Source: Kineosporia succinea (GTDB lineage: Bacteria > Actinomycetota > Actinomycetes > Actinomycetales > Kineosporiaceae). Taken from it: DNA of 64,000 bases. The stretch covers positions 2,415,241-2,479,240 of the forward strand of contig NZ_JAUSQZ010000001.1 of NCBI RefSeq assembly GCF_030811555.1, read 5' to 3'. The position numbers and the translations under genes are program-made. Numbering within the stretch: position 1 is the first letter of the stretch; every line of letters starts with the position of its first letter. This document shows, piece by piece, positions 38,972-47,041 of the stretch. Under the pieces are notes generated by a model, which did no database searches, was not told the origin of the DNA, and worked only from the letters and a program-made list of their open reading frames with translations.

Positions 38972-41878
38972 TCAGTGGGTGGAGTGCCGCGCGACGGTCG
39001 CCGGGGACGAAGGCAACCGGCGCAGCAGAGGCCCCGCGACGTCCTCAATCTCCTTGACCCCGAGCTGCCGCAGCCCGGCGATGTAGATCGCGATCAGCAC
39101 CAGGCCGCCCACCACCGTGGCGATGATGTTGATGGCCCAGGCGTCGCCCAGGAAGATGTGGATGCACTGCCCGAGCAGCCAGGCCACCACCCCACCGACG
39201 GCGGCCACCAGGATCAGCTCGACGTGCGTGCGCATCACCTGGTGACCGTCCAGGTCACCGAAGCGCCGCCGCAGGATGGTGTAGGCCAGGAAGGCACTGA
39301 CGAAGTTCGACGCGGCCATCGAGACACCCACGCCGATGACGATGTACTCGGGCCTGGTGTCGCGCAGCACGAACAGCGAGATCATGTTGCCGACGGCCCA
39401 GGTGCCGCTGGTGGCGACCTGGATGAAGAACGGCGTCTTGGCGTCCTCGAAGGCGTAGAAGACCCGCTGGAACAGGTACTGCGCGCTGTACGGGATGAGG
39501 CCGAGGGACATGGCCATGACCACGTAGGCGATGCCGTTCGTCTCGACCGACCGGGCGCTGGGGAACATCGAGCGGGCGATGTCCGGGCCGAGGGCCAGGA
39601 TCGCCGCGGTGGACACCGCCGTGGCCAGGCCGGTCAGCCGCAGGCCCAGCGACAGGTCGGCGCGGACGTCGCGGATCCGGTTCTCCGCCGCCGCGTTGGA
39701 CATGCTCGTGAACAGCGCGGTGACGAGCGAGACGGCCACCAGCGAGTGCGGCAGCATGAACAGCAGCAGCGCGTTGTCGTAGACCGACTTACCGGTCTTG
39801 ATCAGGGCCTCGGGCCGGTCGTTGGTGAGGTTCTGGGCGGTGGTGGTGACCTTCGAGATGACGACGAAGGCGACCTGCTGCACCACCACGGCGGCGAAGG
39901 TCCAGCCGGCCACCCGGCTCGCCGAGGCCAGGCCGACGCCGCGCAGCCCGAACTTGGGCCGGAAGCGGATGCCGGCCCGCTTGAGGATCGGGATCAGGAC
40001 GATGGCCTGGGCCGCGACACCCAGGGTCTGGCTGCCCGCGAGCAGCATGATCATGCCCGCGCTCCACTCGCCGACCGGCTGGGAACCGCCGCCGAAGACC
40101 GCGATGAAGGCGACCAGGCCGATGATCGACACCACGTTGTTGGCCACCGGCGACCACATGAAGGCGCCGAAGTGACCACGGGCGTTCAGCACCTGGCCGA
40201 GCAGGGTGTAGAGACCGTAGAAGAAGACCTGGGGCAGGCAGTACAGCGAGAAGGCCGAGGCCAGGGTGACCAGGTCGGGCGGCCAGTCGTTCGAGCCGTA
40301 GACCTTGATCAGCAGCGGTGAGGCCACGATGACCGCCACGGTGACCACGGCCAGCAGCGCGAGCGCGGCCGTGAGCAGGCGGTTGATGTAGTCCTCGCCA
40401 CCGTCTTTCTGCTTGGCGGCGCGGGCGATCTGCGGCACGAGCACCGCGTTCAGCACACCACCGGCCAGGAGGATGTAGAGCGCGTTGGGCATGATGTTGG
40501 CGACCGAGAAGGCCTCCGCCGCGTCACTACCCGCCGTCACCGCGGCCACCAGCACCGACGCCCGCACGAAGCCGAGCAGGCGCGAGGCCATGGTTCCGGC
40601 CGCCATCAGCGCGCTGCTGCCCAGGAGGGACGCGCGGGAGGAGGCGGCCTTCTCCTTGGCCGTCTCCGGCTCGTCGTACTCCGGGTACTCCTCGACCTCG
40701 TCGTACTCGGGCTCGGCGTAGCCGCGGTCGTCGTAGGGCCGGGCCGGGGGCGCGACCGGCGGCAGCGGCCGGCGTGGGGCCCGGGCGATCGGGGCGCGGA
40801 TCGGCTCGATCGGCCGGGTGATGTCCGAGGCGCCCGCCGGGCCCTCGAGGCCGAGCAGGCTCAGCGATCCGGTGAGCTCGCTCTGGTCGATGCCGGACAG
40901 GTCGTACGGACTGTCCGGGGTGGGCGTCGGCGACGAGCGCCAGCCCCGCCGGTTCTGCGGGACCGGGGTCTCCGGGTCGAGCGGGTGGAAGTACGGCTGC
41001 CCGCCGGTGTCCGGGTCGTAGTCCTCGTCGTACTCGCCGTCGTCGAACTGGTCGTCGTCGTAGTCGTCGCCGGGCTGGCCACCCAGGCCGCTCGAAGCAC
41101 CGCTCGAACCACCGTGACCGCCGCCCTGGGCGTAGTCGTCCTGGGACTGGTCGTAGGGCTCGTCGTACTGCCGGTCGCCGTAGCCGTCGTCGGTGGCCAG
41201 GTACTCGTAGCCGCCCTGCCCGTTGCGGCCGGTGCCCTGGAGCGGGCCCTCCTGGTGACGCGCCTGCTCGGGGCGGTACGGCCGGACCCGCACGGTGGGG
41301 TCGCTCGGCGCCACGGCCGGGGGCTCGGGCTGCTGCTGACGGGCGCGGCGGCCCTCCCGCACCATCGGGCGGGTGGGCTCGGCCGGGGCCTGGGCAGCGT
41401 CGTGAGGCGCCTGGGCGCTGTCGTGGGGTGCCTGGTCGGCGTCGTGGGGTGCTTGCGCGTAGCCCGGGTCTTGAACGATCTCCTGGGCGTACTGGGACGG
41501 CTGTGGCCGCGGGCGACGTCGGCGGCGGGGCTGCTCGGCCGGCGGTTGGTTCCACCACGCGTCGGCGGGCTGCTGCGGTGCCGGTGGTTGCGGGGCCGCA
41601 GGGGCGCCGGGGGACTGCCGGGCCGCCCGCGCGCGGCGCGGGCGGGTCTCGTGCTGGGCCACGTACTCGGCCTCTCTCTGTGCCGCGTACGGGTCTACGT
41701 ACTGGGTCTCGTCCTGCTTCGGGTACCCGCCGTCGTGCGGGTGCGGGTCGGCCGGGGCGTACTGGTCGTGCGTGTACTGCTCCGGTGCCTGCTGACCGTC
41801 AGCCCGCCGCGGCCGTAACGGCCGGTCCGGATCGTCGCCGGGCACAGGTGTGGCGTCGTCCGACGACCACCCGCTCAC
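38972..41878 (-). CDS. murJ: lipid II flippase MurJ with long N-terminal region
   Basis: MOP-superfamily transporter that moves lipid II across the membrane. About 410 N-terminal residues are disordered in appearance, rich in Gln, Pro, Asp, Tyr and Arg. The MurJ core then starts at SRASLLGSSALMAAGTMASR and continues LLGFVRASVLVAAVTAG, with about 14 hydrophobic segments to the C-terminus. NALYILLAGGVLNAVLVPQ is the usual MviN segment. Usual MurJ length is about 510-560; this one is 968. It overlaps the upstream DUF6049-like gene by 4 nt. A 255-bp gap separates it from the pseudokinase gene downstream. Confidence 0.93.
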   Translation of the reverse strand: MSGWSSDDATPVPGDDPDRPLRPRRADGQQAPEQYTHDQYAPADPHPHDGGYPKQDETQYVDPYAAQREAEYVAQHETRPRRARAARQSPGAPAAPQPPAPQQPADAWWNQPPAEQPRRRRRPRPQPSQYAQEIVQDPGYAQAPHDADQAPHDSAQAPHDAAQAPAEPTRPMVREGRRARQQQPEPPAVAPSDPTVRVRPYRPEQARHQEGPLQGTGRNGQGGYEYLATDDGYGDRQYDEPYDQSQDDYAQGGGHGGSSGASSGLGGQPGDDYDDDQFDDGEYDEDYDPDTGGQPYFHPLDPETPVPQNRRGWRSSPTPTPDSPYDLSGIDQSELTGSLSLLGLEGPAGASDITRPIEPIRAPIARAPRRPLPPVAPPARPYDDRGYAEPEYDEVEEYPEYDEPETAKEKAASSRASLLGSSALMAAGTMASRLLGFVRASVLVAAVTAGSDAAEAFSVANIMPNALYILLAGGVLNAVLVPQIARAAKQKDGGEDYINRLLTAALALLAVVTVAVIVASPLLIKVYGSNDWPPDLVTLASAFSLYCLPQVFFYGLYTLLGQVLNARGHFGAFMWSPVANNVVSIIGLVAFIAVFGGGSQPVGEWSAGMIMLLAGSQTLGVAAQAIVLIPILKRAGIRFRPKFGLRGVGLASASRVAGWTFAAVVVQQVAFVVISKVTTTAQNLTNDRPEALIKTGKSVYDNALLLFMLPHSLVAVSLVTALFTSMSNAAAENRIRDVRADLSLGLRLTGLATAVSTAAILALGPDIARSMFPSARSVETNGIAYVVMAMSLGLIPYSAQYLFQRVFYAFEDAKTPFFIQVATSGTWAVGNMISLFVLRDTRPEYIVIGVGVSMAASNFVSAFLAYTILRRRFGDLDGHQVMRTHVELILVAAVGGVVAWLLGQCIHIFLGDAWAINIIATVVGGLVLIAIYIAGLRQLGVKEIEDVAGPLLRRLPSSPATVARHSTH

Positions 41879-44532
41879 CTGTTCTCCTTCGGCTTCGTCG
41901 GACTCCGGCGCTCCGCTCCCTTCGTCACGGCAAGCGTCGGCACCGAACTCGACTTCGTTTCATGCATACCCCGGGGCGGCCCCGGAGTCCCGGAAGCAGA
42001 TCCAGTGCCGGGCACGCGACGTTGGTCATCCCCCTGACTCGAGCCTTGTGGACTTCGATCCGTTGCGCCACCTGAGGGACTGTGAGATGCGCCGTCCGTC
42101 ACACCCGGCGGGTTCGCGGGGCCGGTCCGGGGCACCGGTGCCGCCGCCCGGGCCGCCGCTTCCTTCGCGGCAGCCTCCTTGGCCGCCTTCCGGGCCGCCC
42201 GGGTGGCCTCGTCGTCGACGTCCGGAATCGTGTTGAGCGGCACCTTGGGCCGGTTGCGGTTGCGGCGGAAGCTGCGCAGCAGACCCATGAGCAGCAGCAG
42301 CACGAGCAGCACGGCCATGCCGATCATGCCCCAGCTCTCCCACTTCGGCCGCACCTTGACCTCGAAGGTCTGGGTGCTGCCGAGAACCCGCTGCCGGGTG
42401 CCCTCACCGGTCAGGAGCTTGGCGTCGACGATCACGTCGCCGGTGGCGATCGCCCGGGCCTCCACCCGGAACGACTGCCGGTGCTGACCCGCGATCGTCA
42501 CCGGGGCGGGCTGCTCCTCGATCTTCAGCTGCCCCGAACGCGTGCTGAAGGTCACCGAGACCCGCACGTCGTAGTCGGTCTGGTTGTCCACGGTGACCGG
42601 GATCAGCGCCGACTGTGCGGTGAACGTCTTGCTGGTCGAGCCGATGATCAGCTGCACCCCACCGGTCAGGTCACCCACGTCGTCACCCACCGCCAGCCGC
42701 GCGGCGGCCTGACCCTCCAGGTCGGACCGCCAGGCGAACGACAGCAGCGAGGCGATGCGCTGCTCCAGGCGCTGCACCACGTCCTGGTCGTTCACCAGCG
42801 CGGGAGCGATGTTGTCGAGGTCGCGGTCCATCGCCTGGGCCTTGCTCAGGTTGCCCTTGGGCAGCTCGCTGCGCGCGGCCCGGCGCCCGTACTGGTGCGC
42901 CTCCCGGTCCACGGCCGCCGACTCGCCGAGCTTCTTCAGCCCGCCGCCGGTGACCCACGAGGCCTGGTCCAGAGCAGCCGTCAGCCGCTGCACACCGGCC
43001 GGCTGCGGGTCCCAGTCACGGGGCGCGACGGCCATCACCTGACGGCCGGTGCCGGCGCCGGACTCGGCACTGATCGCCGCCAGCACGGCCAGCATGGTCT
43101 GCGTCGTCTGCGCCCCCGGGTCGCGGCCCGCCTCGGCGAACAGGGCGGACAACTCGTCGTCGTACAGCAGTCCGGTGAGCGAGCCGCTCTTGCTGCGCAC
43201 CGTGCTCGTGCCGTTCGGCGTGTAGCTCACCGCCGGGTCGGGGTCCTGCTGACCGGCCGAGAGGATCACCGACCGGTAGCCGGTGTCGAGCAGCCCGTCG
43301 ATGCCCTGGGTGGAGATCAGCCCGTCGGCCGGCCAGGCGATCCGCGACGAGAGCGGACGTCCGAGCGTCTCCTTCTCGATCGTCTCGCCGAGCTTGTCCG
43401 ACTGACGCAGCAGCCCTGCACTCTTACCGCCCTTGAGCAGCGAGTTCAGGTCGGTGTCGGCATACGGCAGGCCGAGCACGGTGCGGCCCGCGCGGCCCTG
43501 CGAGATCCGGGTGAGCAGGCTCGACCCGAGCGTGCGGGCGTTCTCGTCGGTGATCGTCAGCTCGTTGCCGGTCTTGGACGACGGGGTGGCGGGCGCACTC
43601 GGCGACACCGGCGGGGTACTGACCGAGGCGGACGGGGTGCTCTCCTCCTCACCCTCGGCCTCCGCGTCGTCGGCGGTCGCCTCCTCGCTGACCCCGCCCT
43701 CCTTGAGCGCCTGTGCGGCGGCCAGCAGGGCCGGGTCGACGGCCCAGCTGATCGAGGTGTCCTGGGTGGCCGTCAGGATGCGAGAGAGCCGCGCGCCCGG
43801 CAGCAGCTCGGCGGCCGCCTCCTGGGTGGCCAGACCCGCCGTGGTCGACGGAACGGCCGAGGTCAGCGGCGCGAGCAGGGTCAGGCCGAGCTTGGACTCG
43901 GCCTCCTGCGGGGCCCAGACCACGGTCGAGCGCAGCGCGTTCAGCTGCTGACCGGTCACCGAGGTCGCGACCAGGGCGAACGGACGCGGCCCGAACGAGC
44001 TGCCGTAGGCGGTCAGGCCGAGACCACCGGCGGGCACGGTGAACCGGAACGACGCCGACTTGTTCGCGCCGATGTCCATCTTCTTCGTGGCCAGGGTGGC
44101 GCTCGTGGTGGCGACGTCGCCGTCGTCCACCCACTCGACCACCGCGTCCCGGCCGCTCAGCGCGTTGCCGCTGAACCTCAGCGACACCGTCACGTTCTTC
44201 ACCGCCCGGGCACCCTGATTACGCGCCACCCCGGTGATCACCAGGTCGTCCTGCGCCGTCAGCGAGGCCGGGGTGACGTTCGTGAGGCTCAGCTGCAGCC
44301 CCCGTCCGGTTCTGGCGGCCGTGCCCGTGGTGCTTTTGGACGTGGTGGTGCCCGTGGTCGCGGAACTCCCGACGACCGCGGTGGTCGGGTCGGGAGTCGC
44401 GCTCGCGGGCAGCGCCGGTCTGCCGGCGGCCGCCGCGAGGGGCGCGGCCGAGGGGCCGAGCACCCCCAGGGTGACGGCCAGGGTGAACATTCCGGCGCCG
44501 AGTCCCTTGCGCACGTTCGCCAGGTACCTCAC
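41875..44532 (-). CDS. DUF6049-like secreted/membrane protein
   Basis: An 885-residue protein that sits between a Nudix gene and murJ in many actinobacteria; its function is unknown. A signal peptide is visible (KGLGAGMFTLAVTLGVLG, about 9-36), then a large extracytoplasmic part (about 40-725) with NTF2-free beta-rich segments such as LQLSLTNVTPASLTAQDDL. One membrane helix (about 732-755, WGMIGMAVLLVLLLLMGLL) and a basic, Pro/Ser-rich cytoplasmic tail follow. Coupling to murJ by a 4-nt overlap suggests a cell-wall role. It also overlaps the Nudix gene by 4 nt. Confidence 0.8.
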   Translation of the reverse strand: MRYLANVRKGLGAGMFTLAVTLGVLGPSAAPLAAAAGRPALPASATPDPTTAVVGSSATTGTTTSKSTTGTAARTGRGLQLSLTNVTPASLTAQDDLVITGVARNQGARAVKNVTVSLRFSGNALSGRDAVVEWVDDGDVATTSATLATKKMDIGANKSASFRFTVPAGGLGLTAYGSSFGPRPFALVATSVTGQQLNALRSTVVWAPQEAESKLGLTLLAPLTSAVPSTTAGLATQEAAAELLPGARLSRILTATQDTSISWAVDPALLAAAQALKEGGVSEEATADDAEAEGEEESTPSASVSTPPVSPSAPATPSSKTGNELTITDENARTLGSSLLTRISQGRAGRTVLGLPYADTDLNSLLKGGKSAGLLRQSDKLGETIEKETLGRPLSSRIAWPADGLISTQGIDGLLDTGYRSVILSAGQQDPDPAVSYTPNGTSTVRSKSGSLTGLLYDDELSALFAEAGRDPGAQTTQTMLAVLAAISAESGAGTGRQVMAVAPRDWDPQPAGVQRLTAALDQASWVTGGGLKKLGESAAVDREAHQYGRRAARSELPKGNLSKAQAMDRDLDNIAPALVNDQDVVQRLEQRIASLLSFAWRSDLEGQAAARLAVGDDVGDLTGGVQLIIGSTSKTFTAQSALIPVTVDNQTDYDVRVSVTFSTRSGQLKIEEQPAPVTIAGQHRQSFRVEARAIATGDVIVDAKLLTGEGTRQRVLGSTQTFEVKVRPKWESWGMIGMAVLLVLLLLMGLLRSFRRNRNRPKVPLNTIPDVDDEATRAARKAAKEAAAKEAAARAAAPVPRTGPANPPGVTDGASHSPSGGATDRSPQGSSQGDDQRRVPGTGSASGTPGPPRGMHETKSSSVPTLAVTKGAERRSPTKPKENR

Positions 44533-45014
44533 GCGGAATCCAGGAGTCGCACACTCGCCTCGCGCGCTATCCGGCGTTCGTTGGGGAACGCCAGTTTCTC
44601 GTCCAGATCAGGTAGAGGGACCCAAGCCACGTCGATGGCCTCGTGGTCGGGATCGCCCTCGGTGCTGAGCTGACCTCCGGTGGCCAGCAGAAGGTAATGA
44701 TGCACGTGCTTGTGCACCCTTTTGCCCTCGACCGAGAACCAGTAGTCGATCGTTCCCAGACCGTGAAGAATCCGGCCCTGGATCCCGGTCTCCTCCTCGA
44801 TCTCCCGGACGGCCGCCTGCTCGGGCGTCTCGTCCAGCTCGAGATGGCCCTTGGGCAGGCACCATTCCACCCGGCCGGCCCGGTTCAGGCGGGCGATCAC
44901 GGCTCCGCGCGGCTGCGGTCCGGAGTCGTCGACGACCAGGCCGCCGGCCGAGGTCTCCTCCACGGTCGGCAGCGACCGGCGCGGCCCGTGCGGGGGCCGT
45001 GAGGGTCGGGGCAT
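44529..45014 (-). CDS. Nudix hydrolase
   Basis: A 161-residue Nudix protein with the box GHLELDETPEQAAVREIEEE (about 74-93) followed by TGI, which fits GX5EX7REUXEEXGU. Family members hydrolyse nucleoside diphosphate derivatives; the substrate here is unknown. ATG 45014 (MPRPSRPPHG) is chosen over an upstream ATG (45167) because the upstream part lies inside the divergent pcnA gene. It is the first gene of the minus-strand block ending at cwlM and divergent to pcnA with about 50 bp between them. Confidence 0.9.
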   Translation of the reverse strand: MPRPSRPPHGPRRSLPTVEETSAGGLVVDDSGPQPRGAVIARLNRAGRVEWCLPKGHLELDETPEQAAVREIEEETGIQGRILHGLGTIDYWFSVEGKRVHKHVHHYLLLATGGQLSTEGDPDHEAIDVAWVPLPDLDEKLAFPNERRIAREASVRLLDSA

Positions 45015-45063
45015 GCCGTCACTGTAACTACCCCGGCCCACCCATCTGGCACGCTTGGGGCTC

Positions 45064-46641
45064 GTGCCACAGACCCCCGCCGACCAGCTGACCGACGCCC
45101 GCCGGGCGGCGGCAGCCCGTCTGATCCCGCTGCAGCCCCTGCTCACCGAGCTCGGATCCGTCTTCACCTCCGCAGGTCACAGGCTTGCCCTGGTCGGCGG
45201 TCCGGTGCGGGACGCCCTGCTGGGCAGGCGTAGTCCCGACCTCGACTTCACCACCGACGCGCGCCCGGACGAGACGATCCGGCTGCTGCGTCAGTGGGGC
45301 GACTCGCACTGGGACATCGGCAAGGTGTTCGGGACGATCGGGGCGAAGAAGGGCGAGCACGTGGTGGAGGTCACCACGTACCGCGCCGACGTCTACCGCG
45401 AGGACTCGCGCAAGCCCGAGGTCGCCTTCGGGGACACGCTCGAGGCCGACCTGCTGCGCCGCGACTTCACGGTCAACGCGATGGCCCTGGAACTTCCCTC
45501 GCTGACGTTCGTCGACCCCTACGGCGGCCTGGCCGACCTGGCCGCCCGCGTTCTGCGGACCCCCGGCGCGCCCGAGGTCTCGTTCGGTGACGACCCGCTG
45601 CGGATGATGCGCGCGGCCCGGTTCGCCGCCCAGCTCGGCTTCACGGTCGACCCCGCGGCGGTCGCCGCGATGAAGGACATGGCCGACCGGATCTCCATCG
45701 TCTCGGCCGAGCGGATCCGGGTGGAGCTGGAGAAGCTGCTGCTCGCACCCGACCCCCGCCCGGGTCTGGAGCTGCTGGTCTCGACCGGGCTGGCCGAGCG
45801 GGTGCTGCCCGAGCTGCCCGCGCTGAAGCTCGAGATCGACGAGCACCACCGGCACAAGGACGTCTACGAGCACTCGCTGATCGTGCTGGAGCAGGCGATC
45901 GCGCTGGAGGACGGTCCGGACGGCCCGGTGCCCGGTCCGGACCTGGTGCTGCGCCTGGCCGCGATCCTGCACGACATCGGCAAGCCGGCCACGCGCCGTT
46001 TCGAGGCGGGCGGCGGCGTCTCCTTCCACCATCACGAGATGGAGGGCGCCAAGCTCACCACCCGGCGGATGCGGGCGCTGCGCTTCGACAAGGAGACGAC
46101 CCAGCAGGTGTCCCGGCTGGTGCAGCTGCACCTGCGGTTCCACGGTTACGGCGACGGGGCCTGGACCGACTCGGCGGTGCGCCGTTACGTCACCGACGCC
46201 GGTCCGCTGCTCGACCGGCTGCACAAGCTCACCCGGTCCGACTGCACCACGCGCAACAAGCGCAAGGCGGCGCGGCTGGCGTCGGCCTACGACGACCTCG
46301 AGCTGCGGATCGCGCAGCTGCGCGAGGCCGAGGAGCTGGACGCGGTGCGCCCCGACCTCGACGGCAACCAGATCATGGAGATCCTCGGCATCCCGGCCGG
46401 GCGTGACGTGGGGCGGGCCTGGAAGTTCCTGAAGGAGCTGCGGCTCGACCGCGGGCAGATCGGCTACGACGAGGCGCGCGAGGAACTGATCGCCTGGTGG
46501 GCGCAGGAGAACGCAGCTGACCAGCCCGGCGATCAGGCGGCTGACCAGCCCGGTGTTCGTGTCGGTGACCAGCGTGACGGCGGTGACCCGGACGGGTTAC
46601 GACCCGCCCCTTCGGGCGGCGAAACCACCGAAACGGCCTAA
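45064..46641 (+). CDS. CCA tRNA nucleotidyltransferase
   Basis: tRNA nucleotidyltransferase/poly(A) polymerase family enzyme that adds or repairs tRNA 3' CCA ends. The nucleotidyltransferase site is LALVGGPVRDALLGR with DLDFTTDA (about 42-68). The DLLRRDFTVNAMAL segment follows, and an HD domain is seen in AAILHDIGKPATR then FHHHEMEGAK. The N-terminus is short and the start is probably GTG 45064, close to the divergent Nudix gene. The C-terminus ends with an Asp/Gln/Gly-rich tail including repeated DQP(G)DQ words. This locus (pcnA beside murJ) is standard in actinobacteria. Confidence 0.93.
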   Translation: MPQTPADQLTDARRAAAARLIPLQPLLTELGSVFTSAGHRLALVGGPVRDALLGRRSPDLDFTTDARPDETIRLLRQWGDSHWDIGKVFGTIGAKKGEHVVEVTTYRADVYREDSRKPEVAFGDTLEADLLRRDFTVNAMALELPSLTFVDPYGGLADLAARVLRTPGAPEVSFGDDPLRMMRAARFAAQLGFTVDPAAVAAMKDMADRISIVSAERIRVELEKLLLAPDPRPGLELLVSTGLAERVLPELPALKLEIDEHHRHKDVYEHSLIVLEQAIALEDGPDGPVPGPDLVLRLAAILHDIGKPATRRFEAGGGVSFHHHEMEGAKLTTRRMRALRFDKETTQQVSRLVQLHLRFHGYGDGAWTDSAVRRYVTDAGPLLDRLHKLTRSDCTTRNKRKAARLASAYDDLELRIAQLREAEELDAVRPDLDGNQIMEILGIPAGRDVGRAWKFLKELRLDRGQIGYDEAREELIAWWAQENAADQPGDQAADQPGVRVGDQRDGGDPDGLRPAPSGGETTETA

Positions 46642-47041
46642 TCGTTAGGTACTGAGTGTTCGGGTTACCCGGCGCGCGAGCCGGTCGTCGGGGACCATGG
46701 ACACCAGAAACTCAGGGGAATGTCCGGAATGTGGACGCCGAACGGGTGGCGACCTCGCTGAGGCTGCCCGGCGGTCACTCTTGGTCACCGGGCGGTTTTC
46801 CGCGAGAGCGGCGTTCATTCGCAACAATTGAGCCGTGTCGCGGCGCGTCAAAGGGTGAGCCGTACGCCTGATGGGGTAAGCCTGGTCGTTTTTCTTCGGC
46901 ATCACCGTTGGTCTCCGGGCCCGCTGGACTCTAGAGTGGCGGAGCCTCGGACACTTGAGGCGAGATCAGGCGCAACCCGTTGTACGAGGCAATCTGCAAC
47001 GCAGCGCGACCAAGTCGTTACTAGTAAGGGGAGGAGTCATC
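46642..47041. other. 400-bp intergenic region before the FHA gene
   Basis: No gene is supported here. Short frames on both strands lack a start signal. AAGGGGAGGAG just before 47042 is the ribosome-binding site of the FHA gene. I see no convincing promoter hexamers or terminator. Confidence 0.5.
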